From assembly GCA_963750715.1 (NCBI GenBank), contig CAVVRP010000010.1:1-64000 (forward strand): 64,000 nucleotides of DNA, in the 5' to 3' direction. Numbering within the stretch: the stretch's first letter is position 1; the number at the start of each line of letters is the position of its first letter. The position numbers and the translations under genes were made by a program. The notes under the pieces were generated by a model that made no database searches, had not been told where the DNA came from, and saw only the letters and a program-made list of their open reading frames with translations. Positions 52,875-61,800 of the stretch are shown here, in pieces. This DNA is from JAGVSR01 sp963750715. GTDB taxonomy: Bacteria > Pseudomonadota > Alphaproteobacteria > Rhizobiales > Hyphomicrobiaceae.

Positions 52875-54185
52875 ATGACCTTTGAAGTTGCTCTGATCAT
52901 CGCCGCTATCGCGCTGCTGATCGCGTTGTCGGCCTTCTTTAATGGCAGCGAAACAGGCCTGACCGCCGCTTCCCGCGCGCGGATGCACGCGCTCGAACAG
53001 GACGGGAACGCCAAGGCGGCCGTCGTCAATCGCATTCTGTCTCAGCCCGAGAAGATGATCGGGAGCGTTCTGCTCGGCAATACGCTGGTCGACGTCCTGG
53101 CCGCCTCGCTCGCCTCCACCCTGGCCGTGAAGCTCGTCGGCGACATCGGCGTCGCTTATGCCACGGCGATCGTGACGCTGCTGATCGTGATCTTTGCGGC
53201 GGTGCTGCCGAAGACCTATGCGCTGGCCTACTCGGACAGCGCCGCCCTGTGGGTTGCGCCGATCATGCGCTGGGTCATTGTCTTCCTGACGCCGGCGACG
53301 AAAGCCATCGAGTTCGTCGTACGCCAGCTGTTGAAGCTGACGCCGAGCCACAAGGACGATGAAGCCAACATTCTTGCCGCGCACGAGGAAATCCGCGGCA
53401 CCATCGACCTGCAGGCACGTGAAGGCGCGGTGCAGAAGGGCGACGCGAACATGCTGGGCGGCGTGCTCGACCTGCGCGATCTGCAGGTGGCCGACATCAT
53501 GATCCATCGCACCAAGATGGAGACGCTGAACGCCGACAATTCCCCGCAGGAGATCGTCGATGTGATCCTGAAATCGCAATACACGCGCATACCCTTGTGG
53601 AAGGACGAGCCCGAAAACATCGTCGCCGTCCTGCATACGAAGGACCTGCTGTCGGCGCTGGGACGCGCCGGTTGGGATATCGGCCAGCTCGACATCATGA
53701 GTTTCGCTCAGGCGCCGTGGTTCGTGCCCGATACGACAACGCTCAAGAACCAGCTCAACCAGTTCCTCAAGAAGAAGGCGCAGATGGCGCTCGTTGTCGA
53801 CGAGTACGGCGAGGTTCAGGGACTGATTACGCTCGAGGACATTCTAGAGGAGATCGTTGGACAGATCTCCGACGAGCACGACACGCTAGAGACCGGCATT
53901 CGGCCGCAAGCCGACGGCACCGTCAACGTCGATGGCACAGTCGCCATTCGCGATCTCAATCGCTACATGGATTGGGAACTTCCCGATGAGGAAGCAACCA
54001 CCATCGCCGGTCTCGTCATCCACGAGGCGCAACTCATCCCCGAGCCCGGTCAGGTGTTCACGTTTTACGGCTATCGCTTCGAGATCCTGCGCAAGTTGCG
54101 CAATAAGATCGCGGCTGTCCGCATCAAGCGGCTCGATGATGCTTCGAACAGCGCACGGGCAACGGAAGGCAAGGCGTTGCACTAG
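52875..54185 (+). CDS. HlyC/CorC-family protein with CNNM and CBS domains
   Basis: The 436-residue protein has a DUF21/CNNM membrane domain of three or four helices (VALIIAAIALLIALSAFFNGSETGLTAASRARMHALEQDG at the N-terminus), two CBS domains (VADIMIHRTKMETLNADNSPQEIVDVILKSQYTRIPLWKDEPENIVAVLHTKDLL) and a C-terminal CorC_HlyC domain (VALVVDEYGEVQGLITLEDILEEIVGQISDEHD). It probably takes part in Mg2+/Co2+ transport or its control at the inner membrane. Location after aroB is typical. Confidence 0.93.
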   Translation: MTFEVALIIAAIALLIALSAFFNGSETGLTAASRARMHALEQDGNAKAAVVNRILSQPEKMIGSVLLGNTLVDVLAASLASTLAVKLVGDIGVAYATAIVTLLIVIFAAVLPKTYALAYSDSAALWVAPIMRWVIVFLTPATKAIEFVVRQLLKLTPSHKDDEANILAAHEEIRGTIDLQAREGAVQKGDANMLGGVLDLRDLQVADIMIHRTKMETLNADNSPQEIVDVILKSQYTRIPLWKDEPENIVAVLHTKDLLSALGRAGWDIGQLDIMSFAQAPWFVPDTTTLKNQLNQFLKKKAQMALVVDEYGEVQGLITLEDILEEIVGQISDEHDTLETGIRPQADGTVNVDGTVAIRDLNRYMDWELPDEEATTIAGLVIHEAQLIPEPGQVFTFYGYRFEILRKLRNKIAAVRIKRLDDASNSARATEGKALH

Positions 54186-54212
54186 CGGCCAGGGGAGATC
54201 TGCTCGGCGTGT

Positions 54213-55958
54213 TCAACCCGACCCTCTTGAGCCCGCGCGGCCGCCAGCAACCGCCGTATGCAGAAGCAGCACTGGGATCAGCCCGGCCAGAATGATCGTC
54301 AGCGCGCCGATCGAAGCACGTTCGAATTGCTCCAGCGCGGCCAGCTCGTAAACGTGCGTGGCGAGCGTATTGAAGTTGAACGGCCGCAACAGCAGTGTCG
54401 CCGGCAACTCCTTCATCGCATCGACGAAGACGAGCAGCGCGGCTGCGCCGAGCGCCGGTCGCAAGAGCGGCAGGTGAATGGTCCGAAGGGTTGCCAGCGC
54501 GCCTTCGCCGAGCGTGCGGGCCGCGGCGTCGAGGTTGGGCGAGATCTTGTCCATGCCCGCTTCAATTCCGCCAAGTGCAACCGCGAGGAAGCGGATGACG
54601 CACGCCAGCACCAGGATGAAGAGCGATCCCGACATCAGAAGGCCCGTCGAAACGCCGAAGCGGTCTCTCGCGACAGAGTCGATCGCATTGTCGAGGCCGG
54701 CAAGAGGAATGAGAAGTCCGATGGCGAGCACCGTACCGGGAAGCGCGTAGCCGAGTGCCGCAAGGCGGACGGCGGGACGCGTGAAGCCATTCGGCGCCAC
54801 GCGTCTTGCGTAGCCGAGCACCACCGCGATCGCCACCGCGAACAAAGCCACCAGAGCCGCGATCATGAGGCTGTTGGCGGCGGCCGACAGGAACTCGGCC
54901 CCCGGGATCTCGCCGCCGTGGATGACTACGTTTCGAAAGAGGATGGCGAACGGCATCACGAAACCTGCGACGAACGGCAGGGCGCACAGGCCGGCGGCCG
55001 CGTAGCCCTTCCAGCCGGTAATGTCCTGGAAGGGAATCGACCGGTAGCGGCCCGTCGTATGGTGCACGGAACCGCGGCTGCGGATATATCGCTCGGCCGC
55101 CAGAATGAGCGCGATGAAAATCAGCGTGACGGTGGCGAGCTGCGCGGCACCGCCCAGATTGGATCGCTGTAGCCACGTCGCGTAGATGCTGGCTGACAAC
55201 GTCTGCACGCCGAGGTACTGGACCGCGCCGAGATCGTTTAACGTCTCCATCAGCACTAGCGCCACGCCGGCGGCGAGCGCAGGCCGCGCCAGCGGCAAAG
55301 CCACGGCCCAGAAGGTACCCATCGACGTCCGTCCAAGCGTGCGCGCCACTTCCAGCGCGCAGACGGACTGCTGCACGAAGCTCGCCCGCGCGGTGATGTA
55401 AACGTAAGGGTAGAGGACAGCGGAAAGCACGAAGATCGCGCCGCCGGTGGAGCGGATGTTTGGGAACCAGTAGTCGCGTACCGTCTGCCAGCCACCCGCA
55501 TCGCGCAGTATGGACTGCACGGGACCGGCATAGTCTAGGAACTCGGCGTAGCAGTAGGCTGCGATATAGGCCGGACAAGCGAGCGGCAGCACCAGCAGCC
55601 GGTCAAGCACCGTGCGCCCGGGAAAGCGATACATGGTGACGAGCCAAGCCGTCGCTGTACCGATGAAAAGCGTCACCAGTCCGGTGCCAGCAGCCAGAAC
55701 CAGCGTGTCCGCGATGGTCTGCCCCAGAACCGTGTCGACGAGGTGCGACCACACGTTCTCGCTCGGAAACAGTGCGATCCAGACGATCGAGGCGACCGGC
55801 AGCAGCATGACGGCGACGATCGCCGCGACGGTCATTGTCCAGACCGGCGAGGACCGGCGCCGCGCGTGCCAGTTCGACAGCCGCGCCCGGTTGCGGGCGA
55901 ACATGCTCAGTTCCGGGCTGACGTCGGTATCGGGTGTCAGGATCGACATTACTCGCAC
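54213..55958 (-). CDS. Iron(III) ABC transporter permease (FbpB/SfuB type)
   Basis: The 581-residue protein has two fused binding-protein-dependent permease halves, about 12 helices, with EAA-like loops in each half (CALEVARTLGRTSMGTFWAVALPLARPALAAGVALVL and LDAAARTLGEGALATLRTIHLPLLRPALGAAALLVF). This double layout is typical of ferric-iron transporters such as FbpB/SfuB/AfuB. The binding-protein gene lies upstream on the same strand; the ATPase gene is not in the cluster, so it may be elsewhere. The 184-residue Cys-rich gene lies between the two. Confidence 0.9.
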   Translation of the reverse strand: MRVMSILTPDTDVSPELSMFARNRARLSNWHARRRSSPVWTMTVAAIVAVMLLPVASIVWIALFPSENVWSHLVDTVLGQTIADTLVLAAGTGLVTLFIGTATAWLVTMYRFPGRTVLDRLLVLPLACPAYIAAYCYAEFLDYAGPVQSILRDAGGWQTVRDYWFPNIRSTGGAIFVLSAVLYPYVYITARASFVQQSVCALEVARTLGRTSMGTFWAVALPLARPALAAGVALVLMETLNDLGAVQYLGVQTLSASIYATWLQRSNLGGAAQLATVTLIFIALILAAERYIRSRGSVHHTTGRYRSIPFQDITGWKGYAAAGLCALPFVAGFVMPFAILFRNVVIHGGEIPGAEFLSAAANSLMIAALVALFAVAIAVVLGYARRVAPNGFTRPAVRLAALGYALPGTVLAIGLLIPLAGLDNAIDSVARDRFGVSTGLLMSGSLFILVLACVIRFLAVALGGIEAGMDKISPNLDAAARTLGEGALATLRTIHLPLLRPALGAAALLVFVDAMKELPATLLLRPFNFNTLATHVYELAALEQFERASIGALTIILAGLIPVLLLHTAVAGGRAGSRGSG

Positions 55959-55982
55959 ATCGTGAAAACCGGACGCAGCGCG

Positions 55983-56537
55983 TCAGCTGGAAAGACCTGC
56001 TGGAATTGCGACGAAGTCAGCAGCGTTGACGACAGCCGCGGACGAAAGGATGTGGCCATGGTGTGCGAGCCGCCGCGCGAACTGGCCGGCAGCATGCAGC
56101 GGCCAGTCGAGCGAATTGGATTGCAACAGGGCGTAGGCGCATGCGCGCAGCGCCGGGCAGCTGCCATGCTGGGATGCCGCGATCATCGACACCGCGAGGC
56201 ATTCGTCACGGCAAAAGCCGGGACATCCGGCCGGATAGACCTCGATCCGCCGCCCCGCCGAATTCTGCACCGCACGCACGAAGCGCGACAGATCCCGAAG
56301 CAGCGGATCGGCATGTTCCGGTGAACAGGCGTCGGCCAGTTCCTGCCATGCAAAGCTCCACGGGGCGCGCGCGTCGAACGTGACGGCTTGCATGCCGTGG
56401 CGGAAGCAGCGTGCCACGATGACTTCGGCGCGCGGCCCGCGTTGGGGCGGATTTTCGATTTCCGTCATTCCCGGGATCTCGAAAAAGCCGGTTGAGGAGC
56501 GCGGATGGCTAGCGTGGCCGTAGCGGCGGTTTTCCAT
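55983..56537 (-). CDS. Cys-rich protein of unknown function inside the iron transporter cluster
   Basis: The 184-residue product has seven cysteines: VARCFRHG, ADACSPEH, YPAGCPGFCRDECLA and HGSCPALRAC. It lacks a signal peptide and membrane helices. The spacing CPGFCRDEC is suggestive of metal or Fe-S binding. It lies between the periplasmic binding protein gene and the permease gene on one strand, so it is expected to be co-expressed with iron uptake. No family is recognised. Start ATG 56537 is uncertain; MTEIENPPQRGPRAEVI further in is an alternative. Confidence 0.7.
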   Translation of the reverse strand: MENRRYGHASHPRSSTGFFEIPGMTEIENPPQRGPRAEVIVARCFRHGMQAVTFDARAPWSFAWQELADACSPEHADPLLRDLSRFVRAVQNSAGRRIEVYPAGCPGFCRDECLAVSMIAASQHGSCPALRACAYALLQSNSLDWPLHAAGQFARRLAHHGHILSSAAVVNAADFVAIPAGLSS

Positions 56538-56543
56538 GATAGG

Positions 56544-57602
56544 TCAAGAACTGGGACCCGCGTCGAACCGCACCTTGTCGACAAGCTCGGATGCCGCCTT
56601 GCGGTTCTCGGCAAGCTTTTCGAGCGAGATCGGATCGGGCTTGAACTCACCCCAGCTCTTGACGAGTTCGGAGACCGGCACGCCGGCGACCACGGGGTAC
56701 TCGTTGAGCGAGCTGGCGTAGAGCTTCTGCGCCTCTGGCGAGGCGAGATACTCCATCAGGCGAATGGCGTTATCGCGATTGGGAGCGTGCGCCGCGAGCG
56801 CCATTCCCGAAACATTGACGTGCGTGCCTCGATCGGCGGTGTTGGGAAACAGGATCTTGACCGATTCCGCCCAGACCTTCTGTTCCGGGTTCTTCAGCAT
56901 CGCGCCCATGTAGTAGGTATTGCCGATCGCGAGGTCGCAGAGCCCGGCGTGCACGTCACGCACGGCCTCCCGGTCGCCGCCGGCAGGTTTGCGGGCAAGG
57001 TTGGCCTTGACCCCGGTCAGCCACGCTTCCGCTTTCTCCAGACCCAGTTGCGCGATCATCGATGAAATGAGAGCGATCGAATACGTATGCTGACCCGAGC
57101 GCGTGCAGATGCGGCCCTTCCACTTCGGATCGGCAAGTTCCTCGTACGTGATCGTGTTCTGGGCCACCCGATCCTTCGAGGCATAGACGATGCGCGCGCG
57201 GCGCGTCAGCGCGAACCATTGTCCGTCGGGCGCACGCAAGGAGGCGGGAATGGCTGCTTCCAAGGTCTTTGACTGAAGCGGCGCCGTCACGCCGGCGGCC
57301 TTTGCCTGGAACAGCAGGCCAAACTCGTTGGTCAGCAGAATATCGGCCGGACTGTTTCGTCCTTCCGCGGCCATTCGCTCGATGAGGCCGTCCTTGGCGA
57401 AAATGAGATTGACACGGACGCCGGTCTTTTCGGTGAACGCCTTCACCAGCGGCGCGATCAGTTCGGGCTCTCGGTAGGAATAGACGTTGACGTCTTCAGC
57501 CCGGCCCTCTCCGGCCGCCAAAGAGGACGCGACGGCGAAGATCGAGAAACAGGCAAGCAGATGAGATCGAACGCGCAGGACGATACTGTGGAAGGTCGAC
57601 AT
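56544..57602 (-). CDS. Iron(III) ABC transporter substrate-binding protein (FbpA/AfuA type)
   Basis: The start at ATG 57602 (MSTFHSIVLRVRSHLLACFSIFAVASSLAAGEGRAEDVNVYSYREPELIAPLVKAF, in part) gives a signal peptide; the longer open frame upstream is not conserved. The 352-residue protein has the FbpA features NVYSYREPELIAPLV, LTRRARIVYASKDRV, and NTYYMGAMLKNPEQKVWAESVKILFPNTADRGTHVNVSGMALAAHAPNRDNAIRLMEYL with the tyrosine pair (NTYYMG) used for Fe3+. It is periplasmic. An ICE-like inverted repeat lies 137 bases upstream. Confidence 0.93.
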   Translation of the reverse strand: MSTFHSIVLRVRSHLLACFSIFAVASSLAAGEGRAEDVNVYSYREPELIAPLVKAFTEKTGVRVNLIFAKDGLIERMAAEGRNSPADILLTNEFGLLFQAKAAGVTAPLQSKTLEAAIPASLRAPDGQWFALTRRARIVYASKDRVAQNTITYEELADPKWKGRICTRSGQHTYSIALISSMIAQLGLEKAEAWLTGVKANLARKPAGGDREAVRDVHAGLCDLAIGNTYYMGAMLKNPEQKVWAESVKILFPNTADRGTHVNVSGMALAAHAPNRDNAIRLMEYLASPEAQKLYASSLNEYPVVAGVPVSELVKSWGEFKPDPISLEKLAENRKAASELVDKVRFDAGPSS

Positions 57603-57738
57603 TTGAGTCTCCAATAATCGGGATTGAAAGTCCCGGTATCGGTTGAGGATGTGGTCCGGAAGGACGTCGTTGACCGATGGCCGCAATAGACCAGCGCGTC
57701 GCCGCAACGTCAAGAAAAGCCCGTCGATAAAGGCCAAA

Positions 57739-57753
57739 TTAGAAGTAGTCTAA
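57739..57753. promoter_or_regulatory. Irr-type iron control element (ICE) candidate
   Basis: TTAGA-AGTAG-TCTAA is a perfect 5-bp inverted repeat with a 5-base spacer, the arm sequence and spacing found in the ICE motif TTTAGAA-N3-TTCTAAA bound by Irr in Rhizobiales. The inner pair reads A...G, so the match to the full ICE is partial. It lies 137 bases before the iron-binding protein start. Confidence 0.6.
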
Positions 57754-57811
57754 GTCTAAGAAGATGCAGGCGATTGTCGGATTCAGGTGGCGCGGATCCG
57801 CACGTTGCGCG

Positions 57812-59080
57812 CTACACGGGAACGACCCGGGTCTTGGGAAATAGCAACCGCACGGACGTGCCTTTGCGCGGAGTGCTGTCGATCTGGATCGAGGCGCCGT
57901 TGGCTTCCGCAAGAGTGCGCACCAGAGGCAGGCCAAGGCCCAATCCGCCTTTGGGCCGGGGCCGGGGTTCGATTGGCTGATCGTGGTCTAGAGCCGCGGC
58001 GATTTCGCTTGCCGTCATGCCGGGACCATTGTCGCGCACTTCGATGGTGACCGGTCCATCGAGGACGGACCATGTGCCAACCTGAACCGCGCCTCCCGCG
58101 GGCGTGAACTTCACGGCGTTGGAAATCAGATTGAACAGCATCTGCCGCAGGGTGGTTTCGTCCGCGACGATGTGCGGGAGAGCCCGCTCGCTCGACGACG
58201 ACAGGTTGACACCGGCATTGTCTGCGATCGGCCTCATGACGGAAACCGCGCTTTCAACTGCGGCGTTGGCGTCAATCTGGCGGAATTCGAGAGGTGGTTC
58301 TCGATCGCCGGACTGCGAGGCGCGTCCCATCATTCGGTCAAGGACGCCGAGGGCATGGCGCGCGCTCTCGTAGATGTCGGCGGCGTAGCCGCGGTAACGG
58401 TCGTTGCCGAAGGTGCCGAGCCGTTCGTCCTTCATGATTTCGGCTGCGGCGGCTATGGCGCTGAGGGGTGTCTTCAATTCGTGCGCGATCTTCGACAGCG
58501 CGCCGCGAGTGACTGTGAGAGATTGACCCGCGTCCGCACTCTGGCTGTTCACCCCGTTGGGCGGGGGCTGCGATGTTGTGCCAGGTTCGGATTTCGCTGA
58601 ATTCGGGAGAGTCGCCGCGTCGGTCGCTCGTCCGGCTCTGATGCGGCGGGCGATCTCCGCTAGGGTCAAGGCGTCGTCGCGTGGCGGTCGAGCCGGATTT
58701 GGGATCGCACTGTTCGTCTCGGTCGCTTCGCTGCCGAGCGAGACGAGCAACAGTCCGCTGCCGCCTTGCACCCGCTCGATGGTGCTGGCAATCGGCTCGA
58801 CCCCTCTCGACGTCCAGAATATCAGCGTCGCCTGGGACGACTGCCCGAATTCCAAGCCGCCGCCCGTGTCCCGCAACTGGTGGACGACCGGGCTGGCGGC
58901 GTCGAGCTGGGCCGGGAAGCCCGCCGCCGGAATGCCAAGCCGGAATGCGGCAGCTTCGGTCGCTGCCAGAATGACGGCGCCGATGGGGTCGACGACCAGG
59001 ACCGGTCCCGCATTGGCGCCGAGCCGTCTGGAGATCACCGCTGGCAGCGTCCTTGGCGTCAATGAGTATGGTCCGGGCAT
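57812..59080 (-). CDS. Sensor histidine kinase, orphan, with PAS-like input domain
   Basis: The 422-residue protein from ATG 59080 (MPGPYSLTPRTLPAVISRRLGANAGPVLVVDPIGAVILAATEAAAFRLGIP) has a PAS-like N-terminal input, a variable linker and a HisKA domain (SKIAHELKTPLSAIAAAAEIM), N box (LISNAVKFTPAGG), G1/F/G2 boxes (DNGPGM, PKGGLGLGLPLVRTLAEANG). It has no membrane helix, so it is cytoplasmic. No response-regulator gene is adjacent. The signal is unknown; it starts downstream of tRNA-His on the other strand. Confidence 0.9.
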   Translation of the reverse strand: MPGPYSLTPRTLPAVISRRLGANAGPVLVVDPIGAVILAATEAAAFRLGIPAAGFPAQLDAASPVVHQLRDTGGGLEFGQSSQATLIFWTSRGVEPIASTIERVQGGSGLLLVSLGSEATETNSAIPNPARPPRDDALTLAEIARRIRAGRATDAATLPNSAKSEPGTTSQPPPNGVNSQSADAGQSLTVTRGALSKIAHELKTPLSAIAAAAEIMKDERLGTFGNDRYRGYAADIYESARHALGVLDRMMGRASQSGDREPPLEFRQIDANAAVESAVSVMRPIADNAGVNLSSSSERALPHIVADETTLRQMLFNLISNAVKFTPAGGAVQVGTWSVLDGPVTIEVRDNGPGMTASEIAAALDHDQPIEPRPRPKGGLGLGLPLVRTLAEANGASIQIDSTPRKGTSVRLLFPKTRVVPV

Positions 59081-59393
59081 TTGCAATCTATATTGGATTG
59101 AGGGTGTTAGCGCCAATGGCGCATGGCGTCCATGAGGCACGCGGCCCGTGTTTCCGGGCCGGGGCGATGCCTTGGGGTGAGGTGCTCTCTCCGGCTCTGC
59201 CTGGATGGTCGTCCATGGCCTCAGGCTGGTGCAGTTGAAACGGACGGCCGGCGCAAGATCGCGCGGCGTCTAGCCGGGCGCCGCTGACGGAACCCCACCA
59301 AGCAGTTTTTCTCTTGACGGGAGGCGTGTTGGGGGTTTTCTAGCCGCTCCTGCCACCGCATCGGTATACCGTGGCCGGCGCCCCTTGTGACAT

Positions 59394-59470
59394 GCCGCCT
59401 TAGCTCAGCTGGTTAGAGCGCTAGATTGTGGATCTAGAGGTCCCCCGTTCGAGCCGGGGAGGCGGTACCA
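59394..59470 (+). tRNA. tRNA-His (GTG), alphaproteobacterial type with A73
   Basis: The 77-base sequence from GCCGCCT to ACCA folds as a tRNA with anticodon loop TTGTGGA (GTG, His). The D-loop is AGCTGGTTAGAGC and the T-arm TTCGAGC in CCCCG/CGGGG. CCA is encoded. Position 73 is A, and no encoded G-1/C73 pair is visible, the changed identity rule of alphaproteobacterial tRNA-His. Confidence 0.94.
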
Positions 59471-59665
59471 ATAAAATCAATGTATTAGCTTGTAGTTCAT
59501 GAGGCCTAGCTCTGAAGCTAGTGCCAATGTAGTGCCAATCGGCTCTCGATTGACACATCGGATGCCTCGTCCGACGCCGCAGAAATCGAGGTGCTGGCCA
59601 GAGGGATGGCCGCATCTCGGTTTCGGCAGGCGTCGGTGCCGCGACGCCGTTAACACATGAATAGG

Positions 59666-59695
59666 AATGGGGTTCGAATCCCACTCTCTCCGCCA
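59666..59695 (+). mobile_element. Copy of a tRNA-Ser 3' end (attachment-site remnant)
   Basis: GGGTTCGAATCCCACTCTCT and CCGCCA, at 59669-59695, are the T-loop, T-stem 3' strand and acceptor 3' strand with CCA of a tRNA-Ser. Nothing before it folds as the rest of a tRNA, and the 5' T-stem strand is already mismatched. Integrative elements that use tRNA 3' ends leave such copies, so this is probably an att site bordering the decayed accessory region on its right. Confidence 0.75.
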
Positions 59696-59912
59696 GCGCT
59701 GCTATCTATCCATCTGATACTAATAGAATTTGTCGTCCTTGTAACCTAGTATTCCCAGCACTGTCCCCAGCACAGAAGTTGGCTTCAGACTGAGCCACAC
59801 ACAGCTTCCCAGTTTGAGAACGACTGATGCAAATTGAGATCTTCTGCTGTGCTTCATAGGAGCTGTCGACAACAGCATCTATCGAAGTTCAGGACGAGGC
59901 TGGCGGCGAGCA

Positions 59913-60160
59913 TCATGGATGCGGTGCCGATTTTGCTTTCAACGCCTCGTACAATTGAGCAGGCCCCAACAGAATATCCTTGAGGCCTTCTCTCACTCGC
60001 TCAGATTCTAGAGCTTGTTTGCTCATCGTCGAGTGCGCACTGAGCGCATCCATGATCGCATTCATGATCTCGCTTGAGAGCGTCGGCGAGTTCGCGAACT
60101 GGGCCTTGCCACCGCGCGCTGGATCAGGCGCGGCTTTTTCTCTGACAAGACTGCAGCATA
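59913..60160 (-). pseudogene. Type I restriction enzyme HsdR C-terminal remnant
   Basis: On the minus strand the frame from about 60155 reads REKAAPDPARGGKAQFANSP, TLSSEIMNAIMDALSAHSTM, SKQALESERVREGLKDILLG and PAQLYEALKAKSAPHP, ending at TGA 59913-59915. This is the usual C-terminus of HsdR motor/nuclease subunits (SSEIMNAIMDAL..H..MS.QAL.S..V..GLKDILL..A.LYEALR). No upstream HsdR sequence, hsdM or hsdS is found, and there is no start codon. It is a short remnant of a lost restriction locus. Confidence 0.8.
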
Positions 60161-60284
60161 AAGCAAAGCACCAATCGCTGCAATGCTTTGGTTTCCTGCG
60201 AAGCCCGGCAGGTGCTCACGCGGCTCCTGCATGTGAATTTGGATAGCTCGGCCGAGTCAGGTTCGGACGCCAGACGTGCTTGCG

Positions 60285-60889
60285 ATCAGCGACACTTTGA
60301 AGAGCATCCAAATCTTTCAGGCGGAGCCCCTTTGAACTGTCACGCTCGATGAGGCCGAGTGCTCGAAGCTTCTTGAGACTTCTCAGTCAACAAAGGGATG
60401 CTCAGTCCGAGAGAACTGGCCGTCGAGCCGCAGGGCTCCGTTATAAGGGTCGGGTCTCTGCCCTCGTTGAGATTAATGGTCGACATGGCGAGCAGGAACG
60501 AGGCAACCTTCGCCACTGGCGTTTCGAACAGCGGCCTCGTTCATCACTTGAATGCGTCGGTACTCAAATTCCCTCTCGGTAGCGGTGTCGAGTTGGTCAC
60601 GAGCGCGTTGATCGGCGGCGACCAAGGCTGCCTGCGCATCTCGCGGCAAGCATTCGACGCACGTATCGGTTGTTGCGAGGGCCGAGCTCGTGTGAGTGTC
60701 GAGGAACCCAAGCCCAACCAAGTCTCCACGGAAAGCCAACTCGACAGCCGCTCGCGTGTCATCCCATTCCCGATGTGTCACATAGAGGCAAAGGGCTCCC
60801 GATCGAACGCGGTAGACGAACTTTTTCGGATCTCCCTGTCGGAAAAGAAATTCATCGGGCGAAAGCCGACGGACTGGATACGCGGACAT
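60285..60889 (-). pseudogene. Crp/Fnr family regulator, multiply frameshifted
   Basis: From ATG 60889 the frame gives a cyclic-nucleotide-type beta-roll (SPDEFLFRQGDPKKFVYRVRSGALCLYVTHREWDDTRAAVELAFRGDLVGLGFLDTHTS, in parts) and stops at 60473. The family continues in other frames: ETPVAKVASFLLAMSTINLN near 60520-60460, a damaged HTH ASSLGLSIPLLTE near 60410, SLKKLRALGLIE near 60350 and LRLKDLDALQSVADRK near 60300. At least two indels are needed to join them. It is clearly a pseudogene in the decayed region. Confidence 0.75.
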
Positions 60890-61566
60890 TGTAGTCCTCT
60901 GCTTCTAAGATCAAGGTGCCCCCTGAGATGGGTCATCACACGCTCAAAAAGAGCGCCGTGAAGTTCCGAGGGACTGCCTGTTGCGTTTCAGGGCTTCCGT
61001 AGCTTCGACCTGAGTCAAGCCCGCCAAAGCATCCTCAACTTCACTCCTCAGGCTGCTCGGGAAGGGCATGAGGGAACGTGCCAAAGACTGAGGAGCAGCT
61101 CTTCTATGAACTGAACTAAACTCCGCACCGCATTGCCAATCAAGTAAATTTCCTGCGACGAAATGCTGCGCCGATCTCACGCGGTCATCTGGACGCTGTT
61201 CGGAGAGAGGTCGCACTCAATTAGAAGGTACGCATCCGGCCAGCACCCGGGGTAACTCCGCCTGATCAGGCAGCTTGAGCCTGCGCCTGCTTCTCGCGTG
61301 CTGCCTTCCAGTTCCCGGGGTACGTGGGGTACCGCAATGCCTACCTCCGGTTGGCAGCCATAGCTTGCGATGTGAGATTTCACACGATCTCTGCGTTGGG
61401 GGCGCCCGAATTTGGGCTGCAGGCGGCGGTTACTGTTGAGATCACCTGCTCGCCTTTCGCCTAGGCGATCAGGTGTGGAACGGCCCAAGTACCCAAGCCG
61501 CCCATGAAGCGAAAGCGGTGGAGTTGAACGCGTCTACCGTGCGCTCTCCTGTAGAAGCATTCGCCA
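60890..61566. other. Decayed or non-coding stretch
   Basis: About 680 bases lie between the Crp/Fnr remnant and the methyltransferase upstream frame. Two minus-strand frames (60944-61216 and 61177-61488) lack recognisable motifs. No tRNA, terminator with T-run or transposase part was seen. It belongs to the same degraded accessory patch. Confidence 0.4.
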
Positions 61567-61800
61567 ATGCCTGCGCCGTGGCGCGGATGGATCCCGGTCA
61601 CCGGCTCGCTGCATCTCGCCAACGCGCCAAACGGCTATTGGCCTCTTAGTCAGCCCTTCCTTCGTCGCTTTTTGGCCTTGGTGGCCATGGCTCCGACGCG
61701 GAAGTCCGATCGCACGGGTGCAACGGTCGTGATTCCGGCTCAGGAAAGGCGCAGCGAGAAAGTTGTCGATGAGTGCGTTTCTTCCCGATATGCAGGCGAA

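Noticed and set aside
54258..55172. 304-residue plus-strand open frame across the iron permease gene
   Set aside because: It is an antisense shadow of the permease gene in GC-rich DNA, with no motif.
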